From positions 1 to 8,139 of the forward strand of contig DAIDJI010000225.1 in NCBI GenBank assembly GCA_027451455.1: a DNA stretch of 8,139 nucleotides, read 5' to 3'. Positions within the stretch are counted from its first letter, which is position 1; each line of letters opens with the position of its first letter. A model generated the notes under the pieces. It was not told the origin of the DNA, did no database searches, and was given only the letters and a program-made list of their open reading frames with translations. This document shows positions 1 to 6,501 of the stretch, piece after piece. Origin of the DNA: Planctomycetales bacterium (GTDB lineage: Bacteria; Planctomycetota; Planctomycetia; Isosphaerales; Isosphaeraceae). The translations under genes were made by a program, and so were the position numbers.

Positions 1-21
1 CGGCGTGGAGGTCCCACGCCG
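1..21. repeat. perfect 8-bp inverted repeat (hairpin) at the window edge
   Basis: CGGCGTGG (1-8) and CCACGCCG (14-21) are exact reverse complements separated by 5 nt. The stem may continue outside the window. It could be a terminator for a gene lying to the left, but no T-run follows it on the plus strand, so the role is open. Confidence 0.4.
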
Positions 22-171
22 AATCGTCGGTCATGTCGGGTCGCGACGGGGCGGCAAGACGACCGGCATTGGCTCGAATCCTGGCGGAATCCCGTCGCCC
101 TCATCGGCCCAGACCGTGACGCAGTCGCGTCTCGGTCTGGACCTGCATCGACCCATTCGGTCGGGATTCGT

Positions 172-201
172 TGTATAAACCAGCCCCTCGCGGGTCGTCA
201 A
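172..201 (-). promoter_or_regulatory. candidate leftward sigma70-like promoter
   Basis: On the minus strand TTGACG (201-196) is followed, after 18 nt, by TATACA (177-172). The -35 box matches consensus at 5 of 6 positions and the -10 box at 4 of 6. It points out of the window. A minus-strand frame opening with ATG at 34-32 (MTDDSAWDLHA, running off the edge) could be its gene, but only 11 codons are visible and no ribosome binding site is seen, so I do not call that CDS. Confidence 0.3.
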
Positions 202-202
202 G

Positions 203-227
203 GCGGGGATTTCCTTCGAATCCCCGC
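203..227. terminator. hairpin downstream of the DUF1080 gene (possible terminator)
   Basis: GCGGGGATT (203-211) and AATCCCCGC (219-227) form a perfect 9-bp stem with a 7-nt loop, 58 nt past the stop codon of the DUF1080 gene. There is no T-run on either side, so this would be a non-canonical terminator or an mRNA 3'-end stabiliser. The rest of 1-285 holds no gene I can support. Confidence 0.4.
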
Positions 228-285
228 GGAGATCCCGGGACGCGGTCGATGTCCGGGTTCTCCGCGAGCCTGTCCGGATACTCCC

Positions 286-996
286 TCAGAACTTCGAGCG
301 GTCGCTCCGAGAGAGGGGACGGACGCTGACTTCCTTGAAGAAGACCGCCTGGTTCCCGGTGACGTCGCCGTGGTTCTGGAGCCCGATGTAGCCCGAGGGC
401 GGGCGGGGTCCACGTTCCGGCTCGTATTCCTTGGTCCGTTCGGGGATCTTCGCCGTTTCGGGGTTGAACTTGTTCACCTGGGCCCCGTTGAGATTCACCA
501 GAATTTCTTGACCGCGGAGGACGATCTCCATCGTGTTCCACTCGCCCGTCGGCTTCGCGGGTCGGCCGGTGCTCTTCGACATGGAATAGATGGCGCCGGT
601 GCCGTGGAACTCGTCGCTGGTGTCGCTAATCTGGATCTCGAAGCCATGATGCACGGCGTACCAGGGGTCCTTCGGCTTCTCGGCAATCCGGACGTAGACG
701 CCTGAGTTCGCCTCCTGGCCGCCGGTCTTGTAGACGACCCGGATCACACAGTCGCCCAGCTTTTCCTTCGTGTACCAGAGCAGCCCCATGCCGCCCTCGG
801 TCCGAATCATCCCGTCCTCGAGGACCATTTTTCCTGGTCCGACATGCTCCCAGCCGTCGAGGCTCTTGCCGTCGAAGATCGTCCGCCAGTGAGTGGGCTC
901 GATGGTCTCCTTCTTGCTGTCCTGGCCGAAGGCGAGTCCTTCCAGTATGGTGACGGCCAGGGCGAAGGCAGACAGGGCCAGCAGGTTGTTTCGCAT
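286..996 (-). CDS. secreted DUF1080 domain protein (3-keto-disaccharide hydrolase family)
   Basis: This 236-residue protein is predicted to be exported and to have a concanavalin-like beta-sandwich fold. Residues 1-24 form a signal peptide (basic MRNN, hydrophobic core, AFG before QD). The DUF1080 domain covers about 34-228. Family hallmarks are visible: FDGKSLDGW (41-49), NSGVYVR (97-103), FEIQISD (119-125), TGAIY (133-137), GEWNTMEI (151-158), GYIGLQNHG (202-210) and a closing VFFKEVSVRPL. Named members of the family hydrolyse 3-keto-glycosides, and planctomycetes carry many copies. The substrate cannot be read from this sequence. Positions 163-200 form a polar, proline-rich insertion typical of a surface loop. 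The ATG at 996 is preceded by GGAG (1007-1004) at 7 nt, which fixes the start. The gene is monocistronic and diverges from the neighbouring peptidase gene. Family call is secure, function is not. Confidence 0.9.
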   Translation of the reverse strand: MRNNLLALSAFALAVTILEGLAFGQDSKKETIEPTHWRTIFDGKSLDGWEHVGPGKMVLEDGMIRTEGGMGLLWYTKEKLGDCVIRVVYKTGGQEANSGVYVRIAEKPKDPWYAVHHGFEIQISDTSDEFHGTGAIYSMSKSTGRPAKPTGEWNTMEIVLRGQEILVNLNGAQVNKFNPETAKIPERTKEYEPERGPRPPSGYIGLQNHGDVTGNQAVFFKEVSVRPLSRSDRSKF

Positions 997-1009
997 CAGG
1001 ATACTCCGA

Positions 1010-1019
1010 GTGAATTCAC
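1010..1019. promoter_or_regulatory. 10-bp perfect palindrome in the leader of the DUF1080 gene
   Basis: GTGAATTCAC reads the same on both strands and lies just upstream of the GGAG ribosome binding site of the DUF1080 gene. It could be an operator half or an accident of sequence. No second copy was found in the window. Confidence 0.25.
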
Positions 1020-1044
1020 GGGCTGAAAATCGACCTTGATCTCA

Positions 1045-1073
1045 AACGTAGCCGCCTACGGGGTTGAAAACAA
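1045..1073 (-). promoter_or_regulatory. weak candidate promoter for the DUF1080 gene, overlapped by a dyad
   Basis: On the minus strand TTGTTT (1073-1068) and TACGTT (1050-1045) are 17 nt apart. Each box matches consensus at only 3 of 6 positions. An inverted repeat CGTAG-CCGC-CTACG (1047-1060) overlaps the -10 box, as an operator would. Spacing is ideal but box quality is poor. Confidence 0.3.
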
Positions 1074-1123
1074 CGGTCCCGCCCGCCACGCTGAGAGAAG
1101 ATAGCGCAGACGAACAATCCGCC

Positions 1124-1129
1124 GGGAGG
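1124..1129 (+). promoter_or_regulatory. strong ribosome binding site for the peptidase gene
   Basis: GGGAGG lies 8 nt before the ATG at 1138 and fixes that start. It is the most canonical Shine-Dalgarno sequence in the window. Confidence 0.7.
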
Positions 1130-1137
1130 TTTCGACG

Positions 1138-2142
1138 ATGCCGAGACGCGAGGAGGCGGAGGATCTACAAACTGGGCGGCCGATCCACCGGCGCGACTGG
1201 CTGGGGATGCTCGTCGCGGCCATCTCCGCAACGCAATCTCCATCTCTTCGCGCGGCACCGCCGAAGCCGAAGCCTCTCTCACCCGAGGATACAGCGGCGG
1301 TCGAGATCGTCCGCGGGCGGGCACGAAAGTTTGGGCTCGGGCCGATCGAGGTCCGATCGACGGATCACTTCGTCGGCATCGGCGACGCCCCGCCGCGCGA
1401 CTACATCGATCAGGCCCTCTACCGCTGCGAGGCGTTTGCGAAGGACTACCTCGACCACTTTGGGAAGCTGGGATTTCCACTCCGGTATCCGCCCCGCCGG
1501 ATGGTCGTCGTCGCCCTGAAGGACGCCGATTCTTATCAGGTTTACAGCGGCGAGGAACGGGGAGCCGCCGTCGGCGGGCATTACGACCTGGATGTCAACC
1601 AGCTCGTTGTGTTCGACTTCCGAGGAAACCAGGCCCAACTGGCCGCCGGCGCAAAGCGGATCAATAATCTCACGCTGATCCACGAAGCAGCGCACCTGCT
1701 CTGCTACAACACCGGTCTGCTGACCACCGGCCGGGATATCCCCGACGCGATCAGCGAGGGCCTCGCCACCTACGCCGAGATCTGGAGCCCGCCCCGCCCG
1801 CGCGATCGATCCCCGATCGGCCGGGTCAATTCCGATCGGCTCGTCGTCTTCCTGAAGAACGACGTCCAGTGGATCCCGGTCGAGCGCCTGCTCGCCGACG
1901 ACGGCGTCTTCCGGGAAGAGGGCACGGTTGACGTCGCCTATGCCGAGTCATGGCTCCTCGTGCATTCGCTCCTGAAGCGCCCGGAGGCGGTCGCCAGGTT
2001 CCGGGCCTACCTCGCCGGATTCCCGGCGGCCGATGCAAGGGTCGACCGCAGGGAATACGCGGCGTCGAAGCTCGGATCGCTGGGTGAGCTCGACGCGGAA
2101 CTGCGCAGGAATGTCCGTCGGATGGCCGAACGCCGGCGATGA
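1138..2142 (+). CDS. DUF1570-like secreted zinc metallopeptidase
   Basis: This 334-residue protein has a gluzincin-type signature. HEAAH (182-186) supplies the two zinc-binding histidines and the general base, and the downstream SEGLATYAE (206-214) supplies the likely third ligand, Glu207. That pairing is characteristic of DUF1570 proteins, which are abundant in planctomycetes. The N-terminus has a twin-arginine-like signal: HRRDWLGM (17-24), then a hydrophobic stretch, then LRAAPP as a plausible cleavage site near 38-41. Export through Tat in a folded, metal-loaded state is therefore possible, but the motif lacks the full S-R-R-x-F-L-K consensus. Residues 45-165 precede the catalytic core, and the C-terminus (268-334) is helical and Arg-rich. 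The start is supported by GGGAGG at 8 nt. Its 3' end faces secA with a 15-bp gap. Substrate is unknown. The peptidase fold is likely; assignment to DUF1570 rather than a neighbouring family is somewhat less sure. Confidence 0.85.
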   Translation: MPRREEAEDLQTGRPIHRRDWLGMLVAAISATQSPSLRAAPPKPKPLSPEDTAAVEIVRGRARKFGLGPIEVRSTDHFVGIGDAPPRDYIDQALYRCEAFAKDYLDHFGKLGFPLRYPPRRMVVVALKDADSYQVYSGEERGAAVGGHYDLDVNQLVVFDFRGNQAQLAAGAKRINNLTLIHEAAHLLCYNTGLLTTGRDIPDAISEGLATYAEIWSPPRPRDRSPIGRVNSDRLVVFLKNDVQWIPVERLLADDGVFREEGTVDVAYAESWLLVHSLLKRPEAVARFRAYLAGFPAADARVDRREYAASKLGSLGELDAELRRNVRRMAERRR

Positions 2143-2157
2143 GATGGGCCGGGAGGG

Positions 2158-4110
2158 TCAACCGAGGACCGGGTTGAGCCCCATGTTCCGACGCATCTCG
2201 GCACGCTGCTTTTCGTAGTGCATCAGCAATTTGCGGTCCTTGAAGTGCTGGCGCTCCTTGCGTCGCTGGGCCCGCTGCATGACCCCTCGCCAGTAGATGC
2301 TGGTCAGCTCGCCCCGGCCCTTGTGCCGCCTGCGGAGCCGGGCCGCCGGCTTCTCGCCGAACGCCTCGACGATTTCGTCCTCGAGCGAGACGAAGAACTG
2401 GGCGAGGCCGGGATCGCCCTGACGGGCACAACGACCGGCGAGCTGGCGGTCAATCCGCTGCGATTCGTGGCGCTCGGTTCCGATCACGTGCAGGCCGCCG
2501 ACATCCGAGACGCCCTCGCCGAGTTTGATGTCGGTCCCTCGACCGGCCATGTTCGTTGCGACCGTCACACGCCCCTTCTGGCCCGCCTGGGCGACGATCT
2601 GGGCCTCGATCTCGTGGTTCTTGGCGTTGAGAATCTGGTGCTCGATCCCTGCCTCGGCCAGGAGCCGGCTGAGCTTCTCCGACTTTTCGATCGATCGCGT
2701 ACCAACGAGCACGGGAGCGTTGGCCTGGTTCCACTCGACGATCTGATCGGCGACCGCGCGGAATTTCTCCTCCTCGGTCGAGAAGACGCGGTCGGGCAGC
2801 CAGGTCCGGCGTCCGGGGCGGTTGGTCGGGACCTTGAAGACCCCAACCTTGTAGATCCGGCGCAGTTCGGAGGCATCGGTCGACGCGGTTCCGGTCATCC
2901 CGGCGAGCTTGTGATACCGCTTGAAGAAGTCCTGGACGGTCACGCGGGCGGCGGTGATCGTCTCCAGGGTGATTTCCAGTTTCTCCTTGGCCTGGATGGC
3001 CTGGTGCAGGCCATCCTGCCACTGGCGGCCGGGCATGAGTCGGCCGGTGAACTCGTCGACGATGACCACCTCGCCGTCGACGACGACGTAATCGCGGTCG
3101 CGGAGGTAGGCGATCTGAGCCCGGAGCGAGCGTTCGACGTATTCGTAGAGGTTGTCGACCGTCAGCGAGACGAACGCCGGATGCGCGGCGACGGCCTGGA
3201 CCTTCCGGCGACCGGCGGCGGTCAGCTCGGCCTTGCGTTCGAGCGGATCGTACTTGTAATCCTTGACGCGTACCAGCGTCGCGGCCAGTTGATCGGCACC
3301 GTAGTAGGCGGACGACTCTTCCTGTGTCGGCTGGTTGTTGGCCCCGATGATGAGGGGGGTCCTCGCCTCGTCGATCAGGATGCTGTCGGCCTCGTCCACC
3401 ATCGCGAAGTAATGGGTGCGCTGAACCGGTTTCTCGGTGTCGAGCTGCTCGTTCCGGCCGAGGAAGACCTGCTCGAACGACTTCCTGTGGCCGTCGCCCC
3501 CCATCTTGAGCCGCTTCAACTCATCCCGGAGGAAGTCGAAGCCGAGTTCCTTGGCCGTTCCGTAGGTGATATCGCATCCGTAGGCGGCCCGACGCGCGGG
3601 ATCGGTCTGGCCGGTCTGGATGCAGCCGACGGTCAGGCCAAGCATCTTGTAGACCGGCGCCATCCATTCGGCGTCGCGGCGGGCGAGGTAGTCGTTGACC
3701 GTGATGACGTGGACGCCCTTGCCCGGCAGTGCGTTCAGAAAGGCCGGCATCGTGGCGACCAGCGTCTTTCCCTCGCCCGTCTCGAGCTCGGCGATGCAGC
3801 GATTGTGGATCGCGATGCTGCCGACAATCTGGACGTCGAATTGTCGCTGGCCGATGGCTCGCTTGGCGGCCTCGCGAACCATTGCGTAGGCCTCGACCAG
3901 CAAGCTGTTCAGCGAATCCCCTTGCCGGGCCTTCAGGCGGAGCCCATGGGCGCGCAGCTTGAGTTCCTCGTCGGTGCATTTCTCGAACTCAGGCTCCATC
4001 GCGTTGATTCGGTCGACGAGGAGCGAGTAACGGGCGAGCCGGCCCGAATGCGTGGGCCCGGCCATCTGCTGAACGCGATTTAACCAAGACGGTCCCAGGC
4101 GCGTCGCCAT
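2158..4110 (-). CDS. secA: short accessory SecA (preprotein translocase ATPase without C-terminal domains)
   Basis: This is the ATPase motor family that drives proteins through SecYEG. Numbering here is from an upstream in-frame ATG at 4182; I prefer the ATG at 4110 (650 residues) because homology begins after it and G6 lies 10 nt upstream. Seen: DVQIVG (116-121), Walker A TGEGKT (135-140), Walker B with a literal DEAD (263-266) inside DEADSILIDEARTPLI, a PPXD region (about 225-375), VDEFTGRLMPGRQWQDG (375-391), MTGTA (429-433), TNMAGRGTDIKLG (543-555) and GTERHESQRIDRQLAGR (568-584). The protein ends in the first helix of the helical scaffold (about 630-674). The two-helix finger, helical wing domain and C-terminal zinc site of full-length SecA (about 900 residues in E. 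coli) are absent. It is the last gene of the murB operon. An intact ATPase with this truncation suggests a specialised paralogue; the housekeeping SecA should lie elsewhere. Confidence 0.93.
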   Translation of the reverse strand: MATRLGPSWLNRVQQMAGPTHSGRLARYSLLVDRINAMEPEFEKCTDEELKLRAHGLRLKARQGDSLNSLLVEAYAMVREAAKRAIGQRQFDVQIVGSIAIHNRCIAELETGEGKTLVATMPAFLNALPGKGVHVITVNDYLARRDAEWMAPVYKMLGLTVGCIQTGQTDPARRAAYGCDITYGTAKELGFDFLRDELKRLKMGGDGHRKSFEQVFLGRNEQLDTEKPVQRTHYFAMVDEADSILIDEARTPLIIGANNQPTQEESSAYYGADQLAATLVRVKDYKYDPLERKAELTAAGRRKVQAVAAHPAFVSLTVDNLYEYVERSLRAQIAYLRDRDYVVVDGEVVIVDEFTGRLMPGRQWQDGLHQAIQAKEKLEITLETITAARVTVQDFFKRYHKLAGMTGTASTDASELRRIYKVGVFKVPTNRPGRRTWLPDRVFSTEEEKFRAVADQIVEWNQANAPVLVGTRSIEKSEKLSRLLAEAGIEHQILNAKNHEIEAQIVAQAGQKGRVTVATNMAGRGTDIKLGEGVSDVGGLHVIGTERHESQRIDRQLAGRCARQGDPGLAQFFVSLEDEIVEAFGEKPAARLRRRHKGRGELTSIYWRGVMQRAQRRKERQHFKDRKLLMHYEKQRAEMRRNMGLNPVLG

Positions 4111-4215
4111 GACAATCCGACCCCCCAATCTGGCCGACCTCGCGATCTCGCGGACAATTCTCAGGGGCAGTCGGCCGCGCATGAAGTCCCGTACGAGGCG
4201 CGGCCCTACCTGCTT

Positions 4216-5283
4216 TCAATAGGACGTCGACTCCCCAGATTGTCCCGAGGCGATCCGGGGAATCCGGCCTCGATCTCCACGTCCGGCCTCGGATCGCACC
4301 GACTTCGGCGCCGGGTTCTCCTTCCAGTGCCGGTGCAGGACCTCCGTCGGCCGGATCTCCCAGTAATCCGCCTCCGGGATCGACGGAATCGGCCCCTTCC
4401 GACTCCAGTCGACCCACTTTTCCCATTTCTCCTCAGACGACAACTGACCTGGCGGTTCATCGCCGGGGGCATCGCCCCAGAGGATGGAGGCCCCCTCGTC
4501 GTTCTTGAGGAATAACCCGCGGTTGGCCGGGTCCATCGGGTTGATGTAGCGAATGCCGAGGGCCGGTTCGCGGGCGCGATCGATGGTTTTCATCCGGTCG
4601 CGGAGGAACGCGGCGAGCCGGGCCGCCGCCTCGATCCGACTGTTGCCGGGGGCCACCTCGGCGGCGCCAGGGCGGAGTTCCCAACGGTGGCCGACTCTGG
4701 GTTCCCTCGGTGTGGAGAGGCCAGGTCCGTTGATCGTGACCAGTCCCCGATGCTCGGCGAAGCGGCGGAGATCCTCGTCGAGGTCGTCCGGCGGCAAGAG
4801 GATCGCGGAAGCATCCACCAGGTACAATCGATCGCTGTCCCAGGGCTTGACCAGAGCGGCCGGCTCCCGGTACCGGAGCGTGACGGCCAGGCCCATCGGA
4901 GGGAAGTAGACCCGGTCCACCTTCGCGACCCAGGGACTGTTGCCCTCGAAGACGCGGGCGATCTCGTCGGCCCGGGTCGCGAGCAAAGGAATGGTCTCGG
5001 GCATCCGGGCGCGTCGGCGGAGGGCTTCGAGAAATCCTTCCGGGCCACCGCGATACCAGGAGGGCGGCGGCGGAATCAGCTCGATCGAGCGGAACGAGAT
5101 CTGGTAGGCGGCCTGGGCCGCCAGCCAGTTTCGTGCGGTGCGGGCGAGGAAAAAGAGGGTCCACGATCCGATCGCAAGAGCGGCCAGGATCCAGGCCAGT
5201 CGAGCGAGGATCCGGGGGCGATCGGGCCGCTCCCCTCCCGGCGCAGGTAAGCCGAGAGGAGGCGGAGGTTCGCGGTGGTCCAT
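4216..5283 (-). CDS. ftsQ: FtsQ-like POTRA-domain cell division protein
   Basis: FtsQ is a bitopic inner-membrane protein that links early and late divisome components. Numbering is from an in-frame ATG at 5331 (371 residues). I prefer the second ATG at 5283 (355 residues) because GGGGGG precedes it by 9 nt. After a proline-rich cytoplasmic tail comes one TM helix (about 41-62), then a POTRA-like region (about 76-155). Next come REPAAL (155-160) and RLYLVDASAILLP (168-180), matching the FtsQ pattern of a Pro/Ala-x-Val strand followed by LVD-x-x-G-x-v. A distal segment SILWGDAP (282-289) and EKW (301-303) then YWEIRP (323-328) fits the FtsQ C-terminal strand pairs. The end is a polar, Arg/Gly/Ser-rich tail. 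Position directly after murB repeats the dcw gene order. Sequence identity to characterised FtsQ looks low, so the call rests on architecture plus context. Confidence 0.75.
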   Translation of the reverse strand: MDHREPPPPLGLPAPGGERPDRPRILARLAWILAALAIGSWTLFFLARTARNWLAAQAAYQISFRSIELIPPPPSWYRGGPEGFLEALRRRARMPETIPLLATRADEIARVFEGNSPWVAKVDRVYFPPMGLAVTLRYREPAALVKPWDSDRLYLVDASAILLPPDDLDEDLRRFAEHRGLVTINGPGLSTPREPRVGHRWELRPGAAEVAPGNSRIEAAARLAAFLRDRMKTIDRAREPALGIRYINPMDPANRGLFLKNDEGASILWGDAPGDEPPGQLSSEEKWEKWVDWSRKGPIPSIPEADYWEIRPTEVLHRHWKENPAPKSVRSEAGRGDRGRIPRIASGQSGESTSY

Positions 5284-5292
5284 CACCTGAAT

Positions 5293-5298
5293 CCCCCC
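5293..5298 (-). promoter_or_regulatory. G-run ribosome binding site deciding the ftsQ-like start
   Basis: GGGGGG lies 9 nt before the ATG at 5283, while the ATG at 5331 has only CGGCGG directly abutting it. G-runs at a similar distance precede the secA ATG at 4110 (4126-4121, 10 nt) and the zinc-ribbon ATG at 7239 (7252-7248, 8 nt). A G-run can pair with CCUCC of 16S rRNA by allowing G-U. Confidence 0.45.
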
Positions 5299-5364
5299 GC
5301 GGTTGGAGTCATCCCGATCGGGAGATCCCATCCGCCGTGGCCGGTCGATCCGGGCATCGATCCC

Positions 5365-6246
5365 TTACCAGACCTGAATCTGGAGCTCCAGCTCATAGCC
5401 GAACTGCTGCCAGACCCGTTGGCGGATCCGGTCGATGAGCTGGAGGATGTCGGCCGATCGGGCCCCGGGGTGTGCCACAATAAAATTGGCGTGGCGGTCG
5501 GAGACCTCCGCGCCGCCGACCTGGGTCCCTTTCAGACCAGCCTGCTCGATCAGGGCACCGGCGGAAACATCCGGGGATGGGTTCTTGAAGATGCAGCCGG
5601 ATCGCTGGTGGGCATACGGCTGGTTTTCCTTTTTGATGATCCAGATCCGCCGCATTCGTCGGACGACGGATTCCGGGTCCTCGGGCTCGAGTTCGAACTC
5701 GGCCGAGAGGATCACCGGTTCGTCGAGGTTGGACTCTCGGTCGGCGAAGCTGAGGACCTCACGTTCGCGGACCTGGATCTGGTCGGCCGGGTCGAGAACC
5801 GTCGCCCGACGGACAATCGGACCGATGGCCCCCTGCCGCCCCCCGGCATTGCCACGGAGTGCCCCGCCGACAGTCCCAGGGATGCCGGTGAGGACCTCCA
5901 GACCGGCAAGTCCCGCCCGGGCCGACTGCGAGATCAGCGCCGTCATGGGGACAGCGGCACCAGCCTCGACGATGGGGCCACGGACCTTCACGTCGGCAAA
6001 GTGGGGACTTTCGAGAAGGATGACCAGACCTTCGACCCCCTCGTCGCGGACCAGGACATTCGAACCGCCACCGAGGATGCGGAACGGGAGGCCCTGGTCG
6101 CGACATCGCTTCAGCAGCGCGATCAGCTCGTCCGGGTTCCGAGGGCTGGCGAAGTAGGCGGCCGGCCCACCGAGCCGGAACCAGTTCCGATGCGCCATCG
6201 GCTCATCCGCCCTGACGATCCCGACGAACTCTTCGAATGGATGCAT
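5365..6246 (-). CDS. murB: UDP-N-acetylenolpyruvoylglucosamine reductase
   Basis: MurB uses FAD and NADPH to reduce UDP-GlcNAc-enolpyruvate to UDP-MurNAc in the cytoplasm, the second committed step of peptidoglycan synthesis. The 293-residue length fits the short type II enzymes. Seen: NWFRLGGPA (21-29), the FAD phosphate loop ILGGGSNVLVRD (57-68), LTGIPGTVGGALRGNAGG (119-136), DRESNL (169-174) and SGCIFKNP (216-223), followed by LIEQAGLKG and SDRHANFIV. Three positions differ from textbook MurB. Cys218 sits where the general-acid Ser is usual. Gln289 in LELQIQVW sits where the catalytic Glu of the terminal L-E-x-E-V motif is expected. Asp169 replaces the usual Tyr before Arg170. An in-frame TTG at 6267 would add 7 residues; ATG 6246 is preferred, with GAGGTGGGAA upstream. 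It is the first gene of the operon, 81 nt before the ftsQ-like gene. Confidence 0.95.
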   Translation of the reverse strand: MHPFEEFVGIVRADEPMAHRNWFRLGGPAAYFASPRNPDELIALLKRCRDQGLPFRILGGGSNVLVRDEGVEGLVILLESPHFADVKVRGPIVEAGAAVPMTALISQSARAGLAGLEVLTGIPGTVGGALRGNAGGRQGAIGPIVRRATVLDPADQIQVREREVLSFADRESNLDEPVILSAEFELEPEDPESVVRRMRRIWIIKKENQPYAHQRSGCIFKNPSPDVSAGALIEQAGLKGTQVGGAEVSDRHANFIVAHPGARSADILQLIDRIRQRVWQQFGYELELQIQVW

Positions 6247-6428
6247 CGGCTTCGCTTCCCACCTCAATCTCGCATCGCGTCGCCCGGAGCCAGCCGGTCG
6301 CGCCTTCTGCTTCTGGAGGGCCCGACAGGCATGGAGATCGGCAGATCGGCCCAGGGGGATCCCGAGGACAGGGTGGCCTCCGCCCGTCGCGGCCCCTCGA
6401 CTTTTGACTTAAGTTTAAATGTCGCAAC

Positions 6429-6457
6429 ATCGTAGCCGCGAATCGCCCGTGCGTCAA
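6429..6457 (-). promoter_or_regulatory. sigma70-like promoter of the murB-ftsQ-secA operon
   Basis: On the minus strand TTGACG (6457-6452) is followed after exactly 17 nt by TACGAT (6434-6429). The boxes match consensus at 5 of 6 and 4 of 6. Transcription would start near 6422, giving a leader of about 175 nt before the murB ATG. An AT-rich tract (6403-6430, with TTTAAAC and CTTAAG) covers the start region and early leader. Positions 6247-6501 hold no gene. Confidence 0.55.
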
Positions 6458-6468
6458 GCGACGAATTG

Positions 6469-6497
6469 GGCCGACTGCTGGACCGTAGAAGTCGGCC
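6469..6497 (-). terminator. stem-loop just after the zinc-ribbon gene
   Basis: GGCCGAC (6469-6475) and GTCGGCC (6491-6497) form a perfect 7-bp stem with a 15-nt loop, starting 4 nt after the stop codon of the zinc-ribbon gene. Only CAATT follows on the minus strand, so the T-tract is poor. Its place between that gene and the murB promoter supports a terminator or 3'-end role. Confidence 0.45.
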
Positions 6498-6501
6498 TCG
6501 C

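Noticed and set aside
1..34. start of a minus-strand gene (MTDDSAWDLHA) running off the left edge
   Set aside because: Only 11 codons are visible, no ribosome binding site precedes it, and it overlaps a perfect hairpin. Noted with the promoter candidate but not called.
101..541. 146-codon minus-strand frame overlapping the DUF1080 gene
   Set aside because: It is out of frame with a well-supported gene and is Arg/Pro/Gly-rich with no motif.
2143..2157. terminator between the convergent peptidase and secA genes
   Set aside because: The gap is only 15 bp and contains no stem or T-run; termination must occur inside the opposing gene or by Rho.
2218..4083. 621-codon plus-strand open frame lying antisense to secA
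   Set aside because: It mirrors the codons of a highly conserved gene, is dominated by Asp, Gly, Val and Leu without recognisable motifs, and has no ribosome binding site. Long antisense frames are expected in GC-rich DNA.
5275..6435. 386-codon plus-strand open frame over murB
   Set aside because: It is antisense to a clear MurB, has shadow-like composition and no domain or ribosome binding site.
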